Positions 8,964 to 20,900 of a stretch of DNA of 64,000 bases are shown piece after piece. The notes beneath the pieces are model-generated. The model did no database searches. It had not been told where the DNA came from and saw only the letters and a program-made list of their open reading frames with translations. The DNA comes from Gerris lacustris (Eukaryota; Arthropoda; Insecta; Hemiptera; Gerridae), in NCBI GenBank assembly GCA_951217055.1, contig OX578284.1:41381467-41445466 (forward strand), given 5' to 3'. The translations under genes and the position numbers were made by a program. Position 1 is the stretch's first letter, and each line of letters begins with the position of its first letter.

Positions 8964-11900
8964 GTCAGTTCGTTCTTCATTTCAAACTTTTCATGCCGGA
9001 ATATTTTACTTTAAATTCCGCGTACAAAGATCCTTACGTAAAAGATCCTCCCAATCATAGCAAGACCCTTAATTCAAAAATATCCTTATGACTTCTCAGC
9101 ATTATTATATACTTCCGATTGGTGAATTAAAATACAATTTTCGTTTCGCTATAGATATCGATATTTATTTGCCATTCATATTAATATACAGGGTGGTCCA
9201 AAAGTCTCCCCCCCCCCCTCTTAACTTTTGAACGGTTTAAGATAAATTAATGAAACTTGGGGGATCTGTACCATGTAAAGAAAAGTTTGTTTTCATGCGA
9301 TCGCGCAGAAGTGCAACCACCTATTTTGCCCCCAGGGCACCGAAAAATTTCAAACTGGAGTGCATATTTTTGACAGTAGATTTGGATTCTACCGGGAAAA
9401 ATAAAAATATTTTACTTCTAACGTTTCTATCTCCAATATTTTACCCCCTATATGGGGCAAAAGTATAAAAATGGTAGATATCAGCACCTGGGGGCAAAAT
9501 GGTGGTTGCCTCAAGTACGCGAGTGGAAGAATACACGCTTCCTTTTTAGGTAAAAACTTAAAATTAGAATATTATAAAGTATTCTTATTAGAATATTTTA
9601 TAGTATAAATAATCTTTTATACATAAATCTGAACATTCAACCCTCGGAAGTCAATATTAGTTAATATCAGTTCTAAGCGTAATTGTAGCCTAAATTCTGA
9701 GCTAGGATATCACAAGAAATTGTGGCAGTAATTACATAATTTTCTTCTTTTTTAAAAGAAAAATTATTCTACATCTCCAAAAACACTTGTTTTTAACAAT
9801 TTGTGGTTTGGGTCACTATTACGCAATTTATCTAAAAGCCAAGATCAACGGCTTTCTTCCTCTATTTTTGTAATACTTTTTGACAAAGGGTAGATTGATA
9901 CTAAACATATCATAAAGAAACAAAAGATCGCTCTTTTCATAAGAATGATAAGTGCAATAAATCAATTCAAAAGTTACATTTAACAGAAATTTCAGTAATT
10001 AATTGTATAAACAATGTAATGTATAAAGTAATGTAATAAACTGTGATTTTTTTAAATTAATAAAATTCTTATTAAATGGTATTTAAGGTGAAGTATTTTA
10101 ATTTTTACAGCTGAGGCACTTATGGCGAATATGAATATGTCAGCGGAACCATGTGAGGATTTCTTTGAATTTGCCTGTGGTGGTTGGAAACATAAGCACA
10201 GAGTACCTTCTACTGAAAGCCACTGGAGTCAGTTTTCTCTTGTTGACAAGAAACTTAATTCGGAAATGAGAGGTAAATAACATATGTAAATATGTGTGTG
10301 TTGTGTAAAATGTCGAATTTATTTATTTAGCTCCTTACATTCAACAAAATATGCATCCCGTCTGTCAGTCAATAACGTTTACGCGAGTAAACTTGAGTAA
10401 AAGTGAAATTTGGTATACATTGTCCTATTATATCAATGCTCAGGCTAAGGGCTAAGGCAGGTTTCATTCGGATTATCCTATATGGAGCAGATACCTAAAG
10501 TGACCGATCCCTCCATTGAGAGCCTTTTACAGTAGCAAAACCTTGTTCATTCAATACCAGCAATTCCACTGAATTAAGGCACGGTTCACACGTTCAAGCC
10601 ATTTGCACAACCTAAATTGCACAAGCCAGAAAAGTGTCCTCCCCCTTCTGTCTCGCTTATGTTAAGTGCAAAAATTCCTAAACCTTCTTCGACCAAAAGT
10701 AAAGATACCACTTTTTGGAAATTTCGAGAAAATAATTATTTTTGTTTTTATTGATAAAATGCGTTTTCTATTTGTTTGTAATTATGTTCTTTTCGATGCA
10801 TTTATATGTTCATAGTCCGGTTCACTGTATAATAATACTCCATCAGAAGTTTGTTTACGTGTTTTGAGAATATCAATTCTATAGGATAGTTCAAAGTAGG
10901 CTTTTTAGAATTTTAAAAATAACGTGCGGTAGGTGCCACGCGCGCTATGCATGATAGCTAACACGTGATACTAATGATACCATCACCATCAATAGGTATC
11001 AACTACTTAAACAATATACTGTGTTGCCTACGGACCCTCGGTGTGTGCTGACTACCACACACTTGACCTGTTTATTTATCCTATTATCTTTAAAATCCCT
11101 GGTTTTATTGATCCATTGCTCCGGTGAATTGTTATAATCGCAAGGTGGTTTTTTTTCGACATACCACTCCATGTCGTTAGATAAGTGCGACATTGTTTGA
11201 CACGATGAAACTTGTTAAGAGGTGACGCTTGCGTCCTTGCAACAACTATCAACAGGTAGCATGTGGTAAAGATACTAGCGTCTTGTTCCTTCGATTGAAA
11301 TTGCCGGATGCTGCATGTTTCTTAAATGTTGTCTCTGTGGAATTGCTCTTTTAGAGATCTATTCAATCATTTAAAAGGGATTTAAAAGGGCTTGTTCAAT
11401 GTTGAAAACATAAGAAAATCCTTCTTTTCAATTTATTAAAAGAGTCTCTTGATTCTGGCAGGTGTCTCTTGAAAGTATGGATATCAGATAACCTTTCAAT
11501 ATCCTATATTCTGTTATTGAAATACACGAGCATACCGAACCTCTTAACCAAATCTAGTCTGCCATATCCCATAAATGTTAAAAAGAATTGTTGCTTAAGT
11601 TTACACAAACATTGTTTAATTCCTTAATTTTTTTCCAGGTATACTAGAAGATGATATCGAAGAAAAAGAAGACATTAGTGCAGTAAAATCTGCTAAAAAA
11701 TTCTACAAAGCATGCATGGACATTGGTAACTTCTGAATATCAATACTTAATTAAAAGAGCATATACCTTTTTTAAAGAATACATTAATATCTATATATCC
11801 CACAATAACTAAGGAACTATCATAAAGTCTATATAAAATAGTTACAAATAGGATGAATAAACCCCATGTATATATGGGGAAAATACAGTGGCCTTGCTCT

Positions 11901-14900
11901 TTAAAGTGCCTCGTGAATAACCAAGACGACGCGACGTCGCAATGCTGAAACCATCAAAAGAAATTATATCCCCAACAAAATCCTATCTGTGAAAAAAAAC
12001 CTATCCTGGTGGGCCAGGAACTTACGATTAGGTTTTTTTTTTTTTTTAGAGATTTTGTTCATCATAAATCATTAAATTATATACAAATTAAGGATAGTGT
12101 GTTTAATTCAAAAGTTGGATTTTTCCGATGTTTTGGAAAGGATTAAAATTGAACTAAATTCTTAATTAGTAATAATCTGGTCATTATTAATGATAATATG
12201 TTAATAATTTATAGTCCAGATGGAAGATAGGGGAGTAGAACCATTGGTGACACTACTTAGAGAATTTGGAGGTTGGCCAATGACGCTAAAAGACTGGGAT
12301 GAAAAAGCTTTTAATTGGCAGATTATGTTATCCAATCACGCAATGTTTCCGACACCTCTAGTTGCTATAAGTGTTCATAAGGATTCCAAAAATTCTACGC
12401 AGAGGGTCATATATGTAAGTAAATTCGTTCATTCAATTATAAATATTTTGAGCAATGGAACCCATAACCTCCAATGAGCTCCCATGGACATAATCCCACC
12501 ATTACATATTGTTAATTTGCTAATGCTTACATTGTAATGTTACAAAGTACTGATGCTGACATGATGTTCAGTTTACTAGTGCTGACATAATTACTGAACT
12601 GATGTTTATACTGTGTTCACTGAACTAATATTTACATTGTGTTTTACTGTACTAATGTTTACTTAGTGTTCAATTTACTGATGCTAAAAAGATGTTTAGT
12701 TTACTAATGCAGAAATTGTTTTGGCTTTACTAATGCTGATTTGATGTTGACTTATATATTTTATCAACATGACTTATAAGCAATCTTAATAATAACCTGC
12801 AGATCGTCTATATAGTTCGTTTAAAAACCTAAAAAACACCCCTAACCTAAAAAAGACCTAAAAAAAACCACCCTAAACCCTATAAAATATTGTCCTAAAT
12901 AATTTTATATTGTTGTTAAGATTGATCAACCAAGTCTTGGAGTTATGCGCTCTATGTTACTTGATCAAACTACTTACAAAGATCAAGTCGGTGCGTTTAA
13001 GAAACTGATTCAGGAGACGGCTGTCCTCGTATCTAGAAGCACTGGACAGCAAGTACAAGATGAAATTCTTGAAAAGGAAGTCGATGAGGTACTGCAATTT
13101 GAAACTAGCATTGCAAAGGTAAGCTTTAGATTGATATAATATATTATATAAATAATACAGGTGAGCTTTATGATAAATAATTCAATTTAAAATGAAGTTA
13201 AATTTAATGTAAATTGAGAAATGAAAGTCCACAATTACTTGCTGATCAGACAATAATCGCTGGGCGACTATCGCTGAGGACTCCTCTTCTGAGTTTCCAT
13301 GTTACCGTTTTCCTAGCGGAGCGACTCTTAACTTGCAAATTCAGAAGAACGATAGTCGCTGAGCGACTATCGTTGAGCGTCTATCACTGGAGTCGTGTCT
13401 TGGAAAACGTACCTTTAGACTTTGCAGCGATTTTAAATTAAAGATACATTTTTTTTTTATTCAATTATTCTGCCAGATACAAACAATCAATATCCATATA
13501 TATTAAACTTTATATATTTTTATACCAATAAAGTTTATTATTATAGCTATCAAATTAATAAATTTCACACAGATGAGCAGTCCAAATGAAATGAGGAGAA
13601 ACAGCTTCCGAATCTACAATCCAATGAGTTTAAGAGAGCTTCAACTTTGGACTGACACTTCATCACCGAATCAGGTAATATTTTAAAGTTTAATTTTAAT
13701 TAATTTAAATGTAAATAGTGCAATATAATGTAAAGATTCGGTAAAAGTAACAAGAAATAAAGGGATGGAATAGAAACATTAAAAATAAAGAGAAATGTCG
13801 CTGCCGGAATCGCAGCTTTGATACCGGCAGGCGTGAAAACTCTTAACTAGAAAGAAAAACCAACGCTATGCACACTGGTAAGTAGTACTTAGTACTTTTA
13901 CTTAACGCACAAAATGTACATTGGCTTTCTTAAAGATACTTATCACAAATCATAGATATATCAATACAAACCAATTCAAATGCCATGTTGGAAACAAAAT
14001 ACAAAACAAAAATTAACTATAAACAAACATCGCTGTTCCCACAGCGACACTCCCCGCCTTGATAACTACGTATCAACGATTTTTTGCTTCTATTAACAAA
14101 ACTATGACAGGAATTTTGTAATTCGACAGGGTTCCTGTCACTCCAATTCCTTTCCTATTCTAGCAGGTGTACCTCAAGGCAGCATTTTAGGCCCAATCTT
14201 ATACTCTATTTATACAGCTGACATTCCAGAACAGTCCTTTCCGTAAATCCAGATCCCAAGAATGCCTCCGATTTTCTTCAAGAGCACCTTCAATCTATTG
14301 ATTACTGGTCCAAAAAATGGCGTATCAAGTTTAACAGAGACAAAAGTGTACACGCCACGTTTACTCTGCGAAGAGCTACTTGCCCTCCAGTATATTTATA
14401 TAATCATCCACTTCCAGTTTCGAATCAAGTGCGGTACTTAGGACTTCACCTAGACCGAAGACTCACCTGGAACTTACACACAAGACTAAAACCAACGGAC
14501 ATGAAAAGACGATACAAGATTTTACTCACACTTTTGGACAACAGATCTAATTTATCACTAACTAACAAACTGACCATCTATAATCTTATTATAAAACCTA
14601 TTTGGACATACGGACTCATATAAGAATAGGAAATTCATATAAGATCCAATCACTGCAATCCTTGATCCTACGAAAAATATGTAATGCTCCCTCCTACGTG
14701 GCCAACCGTATAATACATAACGATCTAAATGTTCCCTATGTCCATATCCTAGCCTCATCTCGTTGCAAGACCTTCCACACCAAGCTCGTCCACCATCCTA
14801 ATCCTCTTGTCCAAAACCTATCCTCTCTTCATATCCCTGGCAATCCGAGGCGACGCCTAAAGAGAAAATGGCCCCGTGACCATCTAAGAGACTAATATTA

Positions 14901-17900
14901 TTGTAATCCAAATTATTGGAGTACCACCACTGGGTGGAATCTCTTAATCTGTGATGTAATATCTGTGAAAAAAATATCAGTCGGCAGACGATAGAGCGGA
15001 ATCTACTGGACAGGCTCTCAGGAACCTTGGTGGAAGAACTACATTATGATGGAAATAATTTGGGAAGAATTGGAGCAAATGTCCCTAAATAGAGTCAGAT
15101 GGAAGTCCTTTTTTGTAGCCGCCCCAAGAGGGATTAAAGACCAAGTAAATCAATGTAATGTTCCTAATGAAGCGTATTTCTACAAATATGTTCTATTATT
15201 GTTTCAGATTCAGTGGTTGGAACTATTTCAGAACGTGTTTAAGTCAACTGGTATCACGCTGGATTGGACTGAGAGAGTCGTGGTTAGAGAAGTTGACTAC
15301 CTCTTTAAACTTGCTGGTCTACTTGAAAAGACACCTAAACGAGTCCTTGGTAAATTTTATGTAGGGCAACTTAGAAAAAGGATAGCCTTAATTAGGATCG
15401 GCTTAGCACAGTGGTTAGAGTACTCACAATTCAACTGAAACAATAGTCCAAACATTGAAAGGTCTGGTGATGTAATGAATACTTTTTTTTACGGTTTTCC
15501 GGTGAAATCTATGTTATGAAGGAGCGTAGTCCGAAGAACGTACATTTTTTTTATGTCTACGAATCAAAAATTCCAAAACAGAAATCCGTTTCAGACATCA
15601 GGGAACATTTTTGGTTCCCTGTCGGTCTGTCACTTCATATCACAAATACATATTTTAAAAAATACTCGTCCGATTTTAATGAAATAAGGATGGTAGGCCA
15701 TAATTAGCAGTAGGTCATAATCACACTTCTATTTTTTATAAGAAGAGTAACATTATAGAGAAGAACATTCCGTACATCTTGTTTAGATTGTTAGATTGAT
15801 ACTCCCTTATGATTTTAATAAGGAGAGTAAGAGACTAAAGTAGTGCCGATATATCTATAGGTTTTAGTCCCCAAGCCACCATAAGAAGTGAGTCGCTGAT
15901 TGATAAAGTTTTCTTACCTTATGGAATCGGTTATTTATGCCGTGTCCACCGATGAATTGGGTATATGGCAACTGGGCGCTGGGCCATTTATTTTTTTTGA
16001 CATGCCAAACATGCCCTTCTGCGGGAACATTGAAAAGAGATAGATAAAGTTTTGATTTTCACAGGATCGTTTAATTAAATCATTTAAAAGACAGTGGTAC
16101 AGGTGGCCACCGATACCGATACCGATAGGCCGTTCACTTTTCAACGTCCCCGCAGAGCAAAATGTTTGGGGCGGTGGACACCCCAACGGCCCACTCGTAT
16201 CGGTGGCCACGTGTACCACTGTTCTTTAATTAATTTAATTAAACGATCCAGTGAAAATCAAAACTTTATCTATCTCTTTTCAATGTTCCCGTAGAAGGGC
16301 ATGTTTGGCATGTCAAAAAAAAAAGAAATGGCCTGGGGACTATTTATTTCAAAGAGGTGAAAAATTGTACCGAAAATTGTGGAATCCGTTTATTCTTGAA
16401 TAAGGTTGGTTTCGCAGATTATAACTACAATTTGAAACACGTTGACCTGACTTTAATGTTAACAGTTATTTAAAGACATTAAACCTGCAAGTTATTCTTT
16501 AAAAACTTCTAGTAGTATAGCTAGGGGGTTGCAAGGGGGACAGCTGTCCCCAAGCGCAGCATCATGGGCGCCAAATAGAATTTAGCGACCTTTTTAAATG
16601 TCGGGATTGTATCGATTGGTGATAGTTCGGTTCAAGGGGGTTTCTCGAGGGGGCGCAACAATCTTAGCTGTGCCTCTGAAAACATTCACAGCACTGCAAG
16701 GAAAATGTCGGGGAAAAAACACCGGAATTCACATTACTTCTTTATAATTTGAAAAATTAAAACGCAATTTCTTAAAACATTACTTAACTCTTTATTTATT
16801 TATTTATTTTCATTTTAGCCAATTATATGAACTGGAAATTAGTGAAAAGATTCAGCAGCGATATGAACGAGAAAATGAGGAAACTGGCATTTTCATTTGA
16901 GAAGGCATTGACCGGAGTTAAACAGGATCAACCAAGGTAAACAAAGCCACAACAAAGGTACACACTTAAAAGCCTGGATTAAACCTCATGATTTTTCAAG
17001 CGTTGCTCCCAATTGTGAGAAGGGACAACGCTGTCCAACGAATTTGGCTTAAGGATTGATAAAAGGAACATTTATACCAAATTTTAAACTCAATCGATCA
17101 ACTTTTAGTCAAATTAATAGTTCTTGTAAAAAGATGAGGTGGAAGATAGATCAGGTCTAAGATGAAGGTAAGAGGATAAGTTGAAAAGCCTGTGACTTAC
17201 AACCACTTACCTGATAAGTTTTGTCAGATCAGACATAACAGATCTTCAGACTTTCAGAGGTTTAAACTTCTAAAGTATTATCTCACCTTTTATTTTAAAT
17301 AATTAGTAGGATAGAATGAAAATTCTATGAATTATCATTTATATATTGATGCAGGTGGAGGGAATGTATTCAATCAACCAGTATTTCACTTCCAATGGCA
17401 GTCGGTTACAGCTACATAAAGAGATATTTCGACGAATCTGCTAAAAATGTAGTAAGTATATTAAATATATTTGAATACATAATAACATTATACACAATAG
17501 TTCTTGAGATTTAAATAAGATTTGGACAATGTTGTAAAAGTAGTCAACACATGGTTCTTAATGATTCGAAATTTATTATAAACCAACATAATATATATAT
17601 ATATCATGTTATATAATATGTTATCATCGACTGATAAGAACATATGTAACAGTCAGGTCCACAAACATTTTGCACTTGTTTCAGTTTTTTCGAAATATTT
17701 CAAAAACGGTTTATTTTAGCGAAAAACTTTGTGATAGTATAATTTGAAGAGGATTAAATTTCACTGGTAAAACTTATTTTCGACCTCATAAGTAACGAGA
17801 TACAAGGCTTCAAAAAAGTGCAAAATTTCTCATTATATTAACATTTTATTGTAATATAATCCTTGGTCGTCCTAGATTATTATTTTATAAAAAGCCAAAA

Positions 17901-20900
17901 ATAGTGTTCAATTGCATTTTGTGAATATAGTAGCATAAATCGAAATGAATTATTCTTAGTTAAATCGAAATGAATTATTATTAGTTGAATCTAACTCTAG
18001 CCTTAAAAATATGTATTCCTATTAACATTTTCATATTTTAAGTGCTTAGCATTTTAAGTTAACATAGGACCCAGCAAACCACGTCTTTCTTCCTGCAGTA
18101 GATTTCGGAGATATTGAGTGGATTAAACATCAATTGTCTCAAATAATAATTATTATATAATAATGATTAATTATTATTATTATTATTATTGTTATGTGGA
18201 AAAGAAAATACCTACCACATAATAATAATAATAAATAAAATAAAAATGAACTTCACCTTTTTAGTAAAATTATTCTTTATTTATTTTTTTCTATTACCTA
18301 CTAGCCGGGTGGAAGTGAGGCCCCCCTTACTTCGAGGCCTGTGTGCGGCTGACCCCATGCACACGGTTAGTTCTGGCTCTGAATCGAGAATGGAAGTAAT
18401 TGTTTCTCTGTTTGTTAAGGCAATGGAAATGTCTGAAAGAATCAAAGCAGCACTTAACGAAGAACTTAGCTCGCTTGACTGGATGGATCCTGAAACAAGA
18501 AAAGCTGCTCAAGATAAAGTAGACAATATGATACAGCTAATAGGATACCCAGACTGGTTCAACAACGTCACAAGAGTCAACAGTATGTATGAACAGGTTA
18601 GTATTAATAATCAGAGTTCCAAACCAAACAAAAAAAAAAAATAAAATAAAATAAAAATAAAAAAAAAAAAAATACTTCTTGCATACGAGTCCGCAAGACA
18701 GTGAGACATTTTCATGTTTTTGCTCTGCGTAAACTACCGACATAAAAAAAAATCGGTAATTTATTCAAGTAATTGATAAAAGTAGATGGAAGATAATTTT
18801 TAGTCTTATCTCCACACCGGCACTGCCGCGGCTTGATTACAAACGACTGAATTCGAAGGCGCCGGCCCGTCTTCTCTACGAATTGTTAATATGCCTTCGT
18901 ACTAGGTAGGCTGAGAGGGCTGAGAGTTGATGGCAACCTCCTGTACTTTCCTAACTCCCTGTCACACGTATAAATCTTCTCGACTCTCTTCGGCTCTATG
19001 ACGTGCGGTGGAGGGAGGCCCAACAGCTGGAGACTGGATTACACACCTCCTATAGCTATTTAACTTCCTACTTTTCTGAGTTTTTAAGCTAAAAGTAACG
19101 TAACGTTTTTGACTTATGTTCCATAGCCTAAACATAAAAATGTCAAAAATTCCGTCACGTACTTGCCAGTAAGCTACTAAAAACCCTTTTTTCTTCGGTC
19201 ATAAAAATGCATATTTCCTACATTATTTAGGATGTTTGGTAAAATGACCGCCATTTAGGAAACGCGATATAAAATATATTTTTTTTATCTACATTTCAAT
19301 AACTTTAAAATAATACCCCTCTTAAAATTACAAAAAAAAAAAAAATTGTGATCAGTTAGCAATTTCTCACAGATCGAAGAAATTTTGAGTTGTGAAGTTC
19401 ACGACATTTTTCTTGTTTTGAGGCGAAAAAGTTTAACTTGCATACCAAATTTCAACTCTAGCTACAATAAGTCGGGATATATGATTCAAGATGCGATGAA
19501 CGGATAGATGAACTACCAAAGGATGCTCTGATTTAAATGGCTCACTAATGATCACATCATACTCGCTTCGGCGGTACAATGTACAGAGGTAGTATGATGG
19601 TGTGAAGTGACAAACTCTTTACCACAGGGCTAGTAAAATGGGCCTAAAAGATGACCTAATTGCTAGGTTCGAACTAGGTTCCTACCTGTCTAGTACTAGT
19701 GCTAGGACCCTTCTACTACTGCTTTATTTATCATTATCAACCTGACTTTGTTTCAGTTGGTGATTGGCAATTATCATTTCGAAAATGTTGTTAATTCTAG
19801 AAAATTTAGAACAATGGAAAATCTTATCAAACTTCGTAAACATGTCAACAGAAACGAGTAAGTACTATATTTTAATTTAGAACAATAAAAATACATATTG
19901 GTTGGTTCACTTAAACATTTTCCTATTGCTGATTTTGACCATAAAATCAGCTCCTCCTATTTTTTCTTTGGACAAAAATTAATTAAGTTACAATATTATA
20001 AGTTAAAATTCATAATGTTTTTTTTTTTCAGGTGGCCAATTGGACCAGCTGTTGTAAATGCATTTAATTTCGGACAATCTAATGCTATTGGTAATTCAGT
20101 TACGATCATTATAGTTTGACATAAGATTCTTCATTGAAAAATAAAATTTCAGAATAGTGAAATCTAAAATACTGATTTAAAGTACTGTAGTGTATTTCAT
20201 ACATCAAAGCGAAATCGATGAATACGAAAAATGCATGCATCGATGAATGCGAAATCGATGAACTACTATTTTTTAATTTTTTTCTATTTATATTTTCAGT
20301 TTTTCCAGCTGGTATTCTTCAGCCACCATTCTTCAGTAGTGGTAGAATTGAGTAAGTTTTAAACTTGTATAAAATTAATGAAATTTTCTATTTCTATTTA
20401 CATTGAACTGTTGAATTCTGGTTAACGAGTGACCATTATGTCAGAAGACCAATTAGGCTAGTAAGTAAGTTTTGGATAAAGTTGTCATATTCATTGTTAG
20501 TCCGACAGACAGACATGACTCTGAAAATGTTCCATTATGTCAGAAACGGATTTCTTTCTAGGGATATTTGATTTCAGAGACATACAAATTTCGTTCTTCA
20601 CAATAATCACTATGCTTACGTTACCTTCGATTAGCTCGGAGGACATTAATATGTTAAAAATGAGTATTGATGGTTTAAAGTACTCAAGTTGGTGTTTTAT
20701 TTAACATTTATTAATTTTTATATTTTAAATAAACTGATAAAATAAACTGAACCCGATTAATAATTTAACAAGAAAAAATCAATAATATTTGGCATTATGT
20801 TACAGAGCATTAAACTATGGTGGCATTGGAGTAGTTATTGGACATGAAATAATTCATGGATTTGACGATGATGGTAATTATTAAACTCTTTAATTTGGGG

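Noticed and set aside
18305..18389. Alternative splice acceptors for M13 exon 10 at 18304, 18370 and 18388
   Set aside because: All give the wrong phase after exon 17355-17451; only the acceptor at 18419 keeps the frame and the family alignment.
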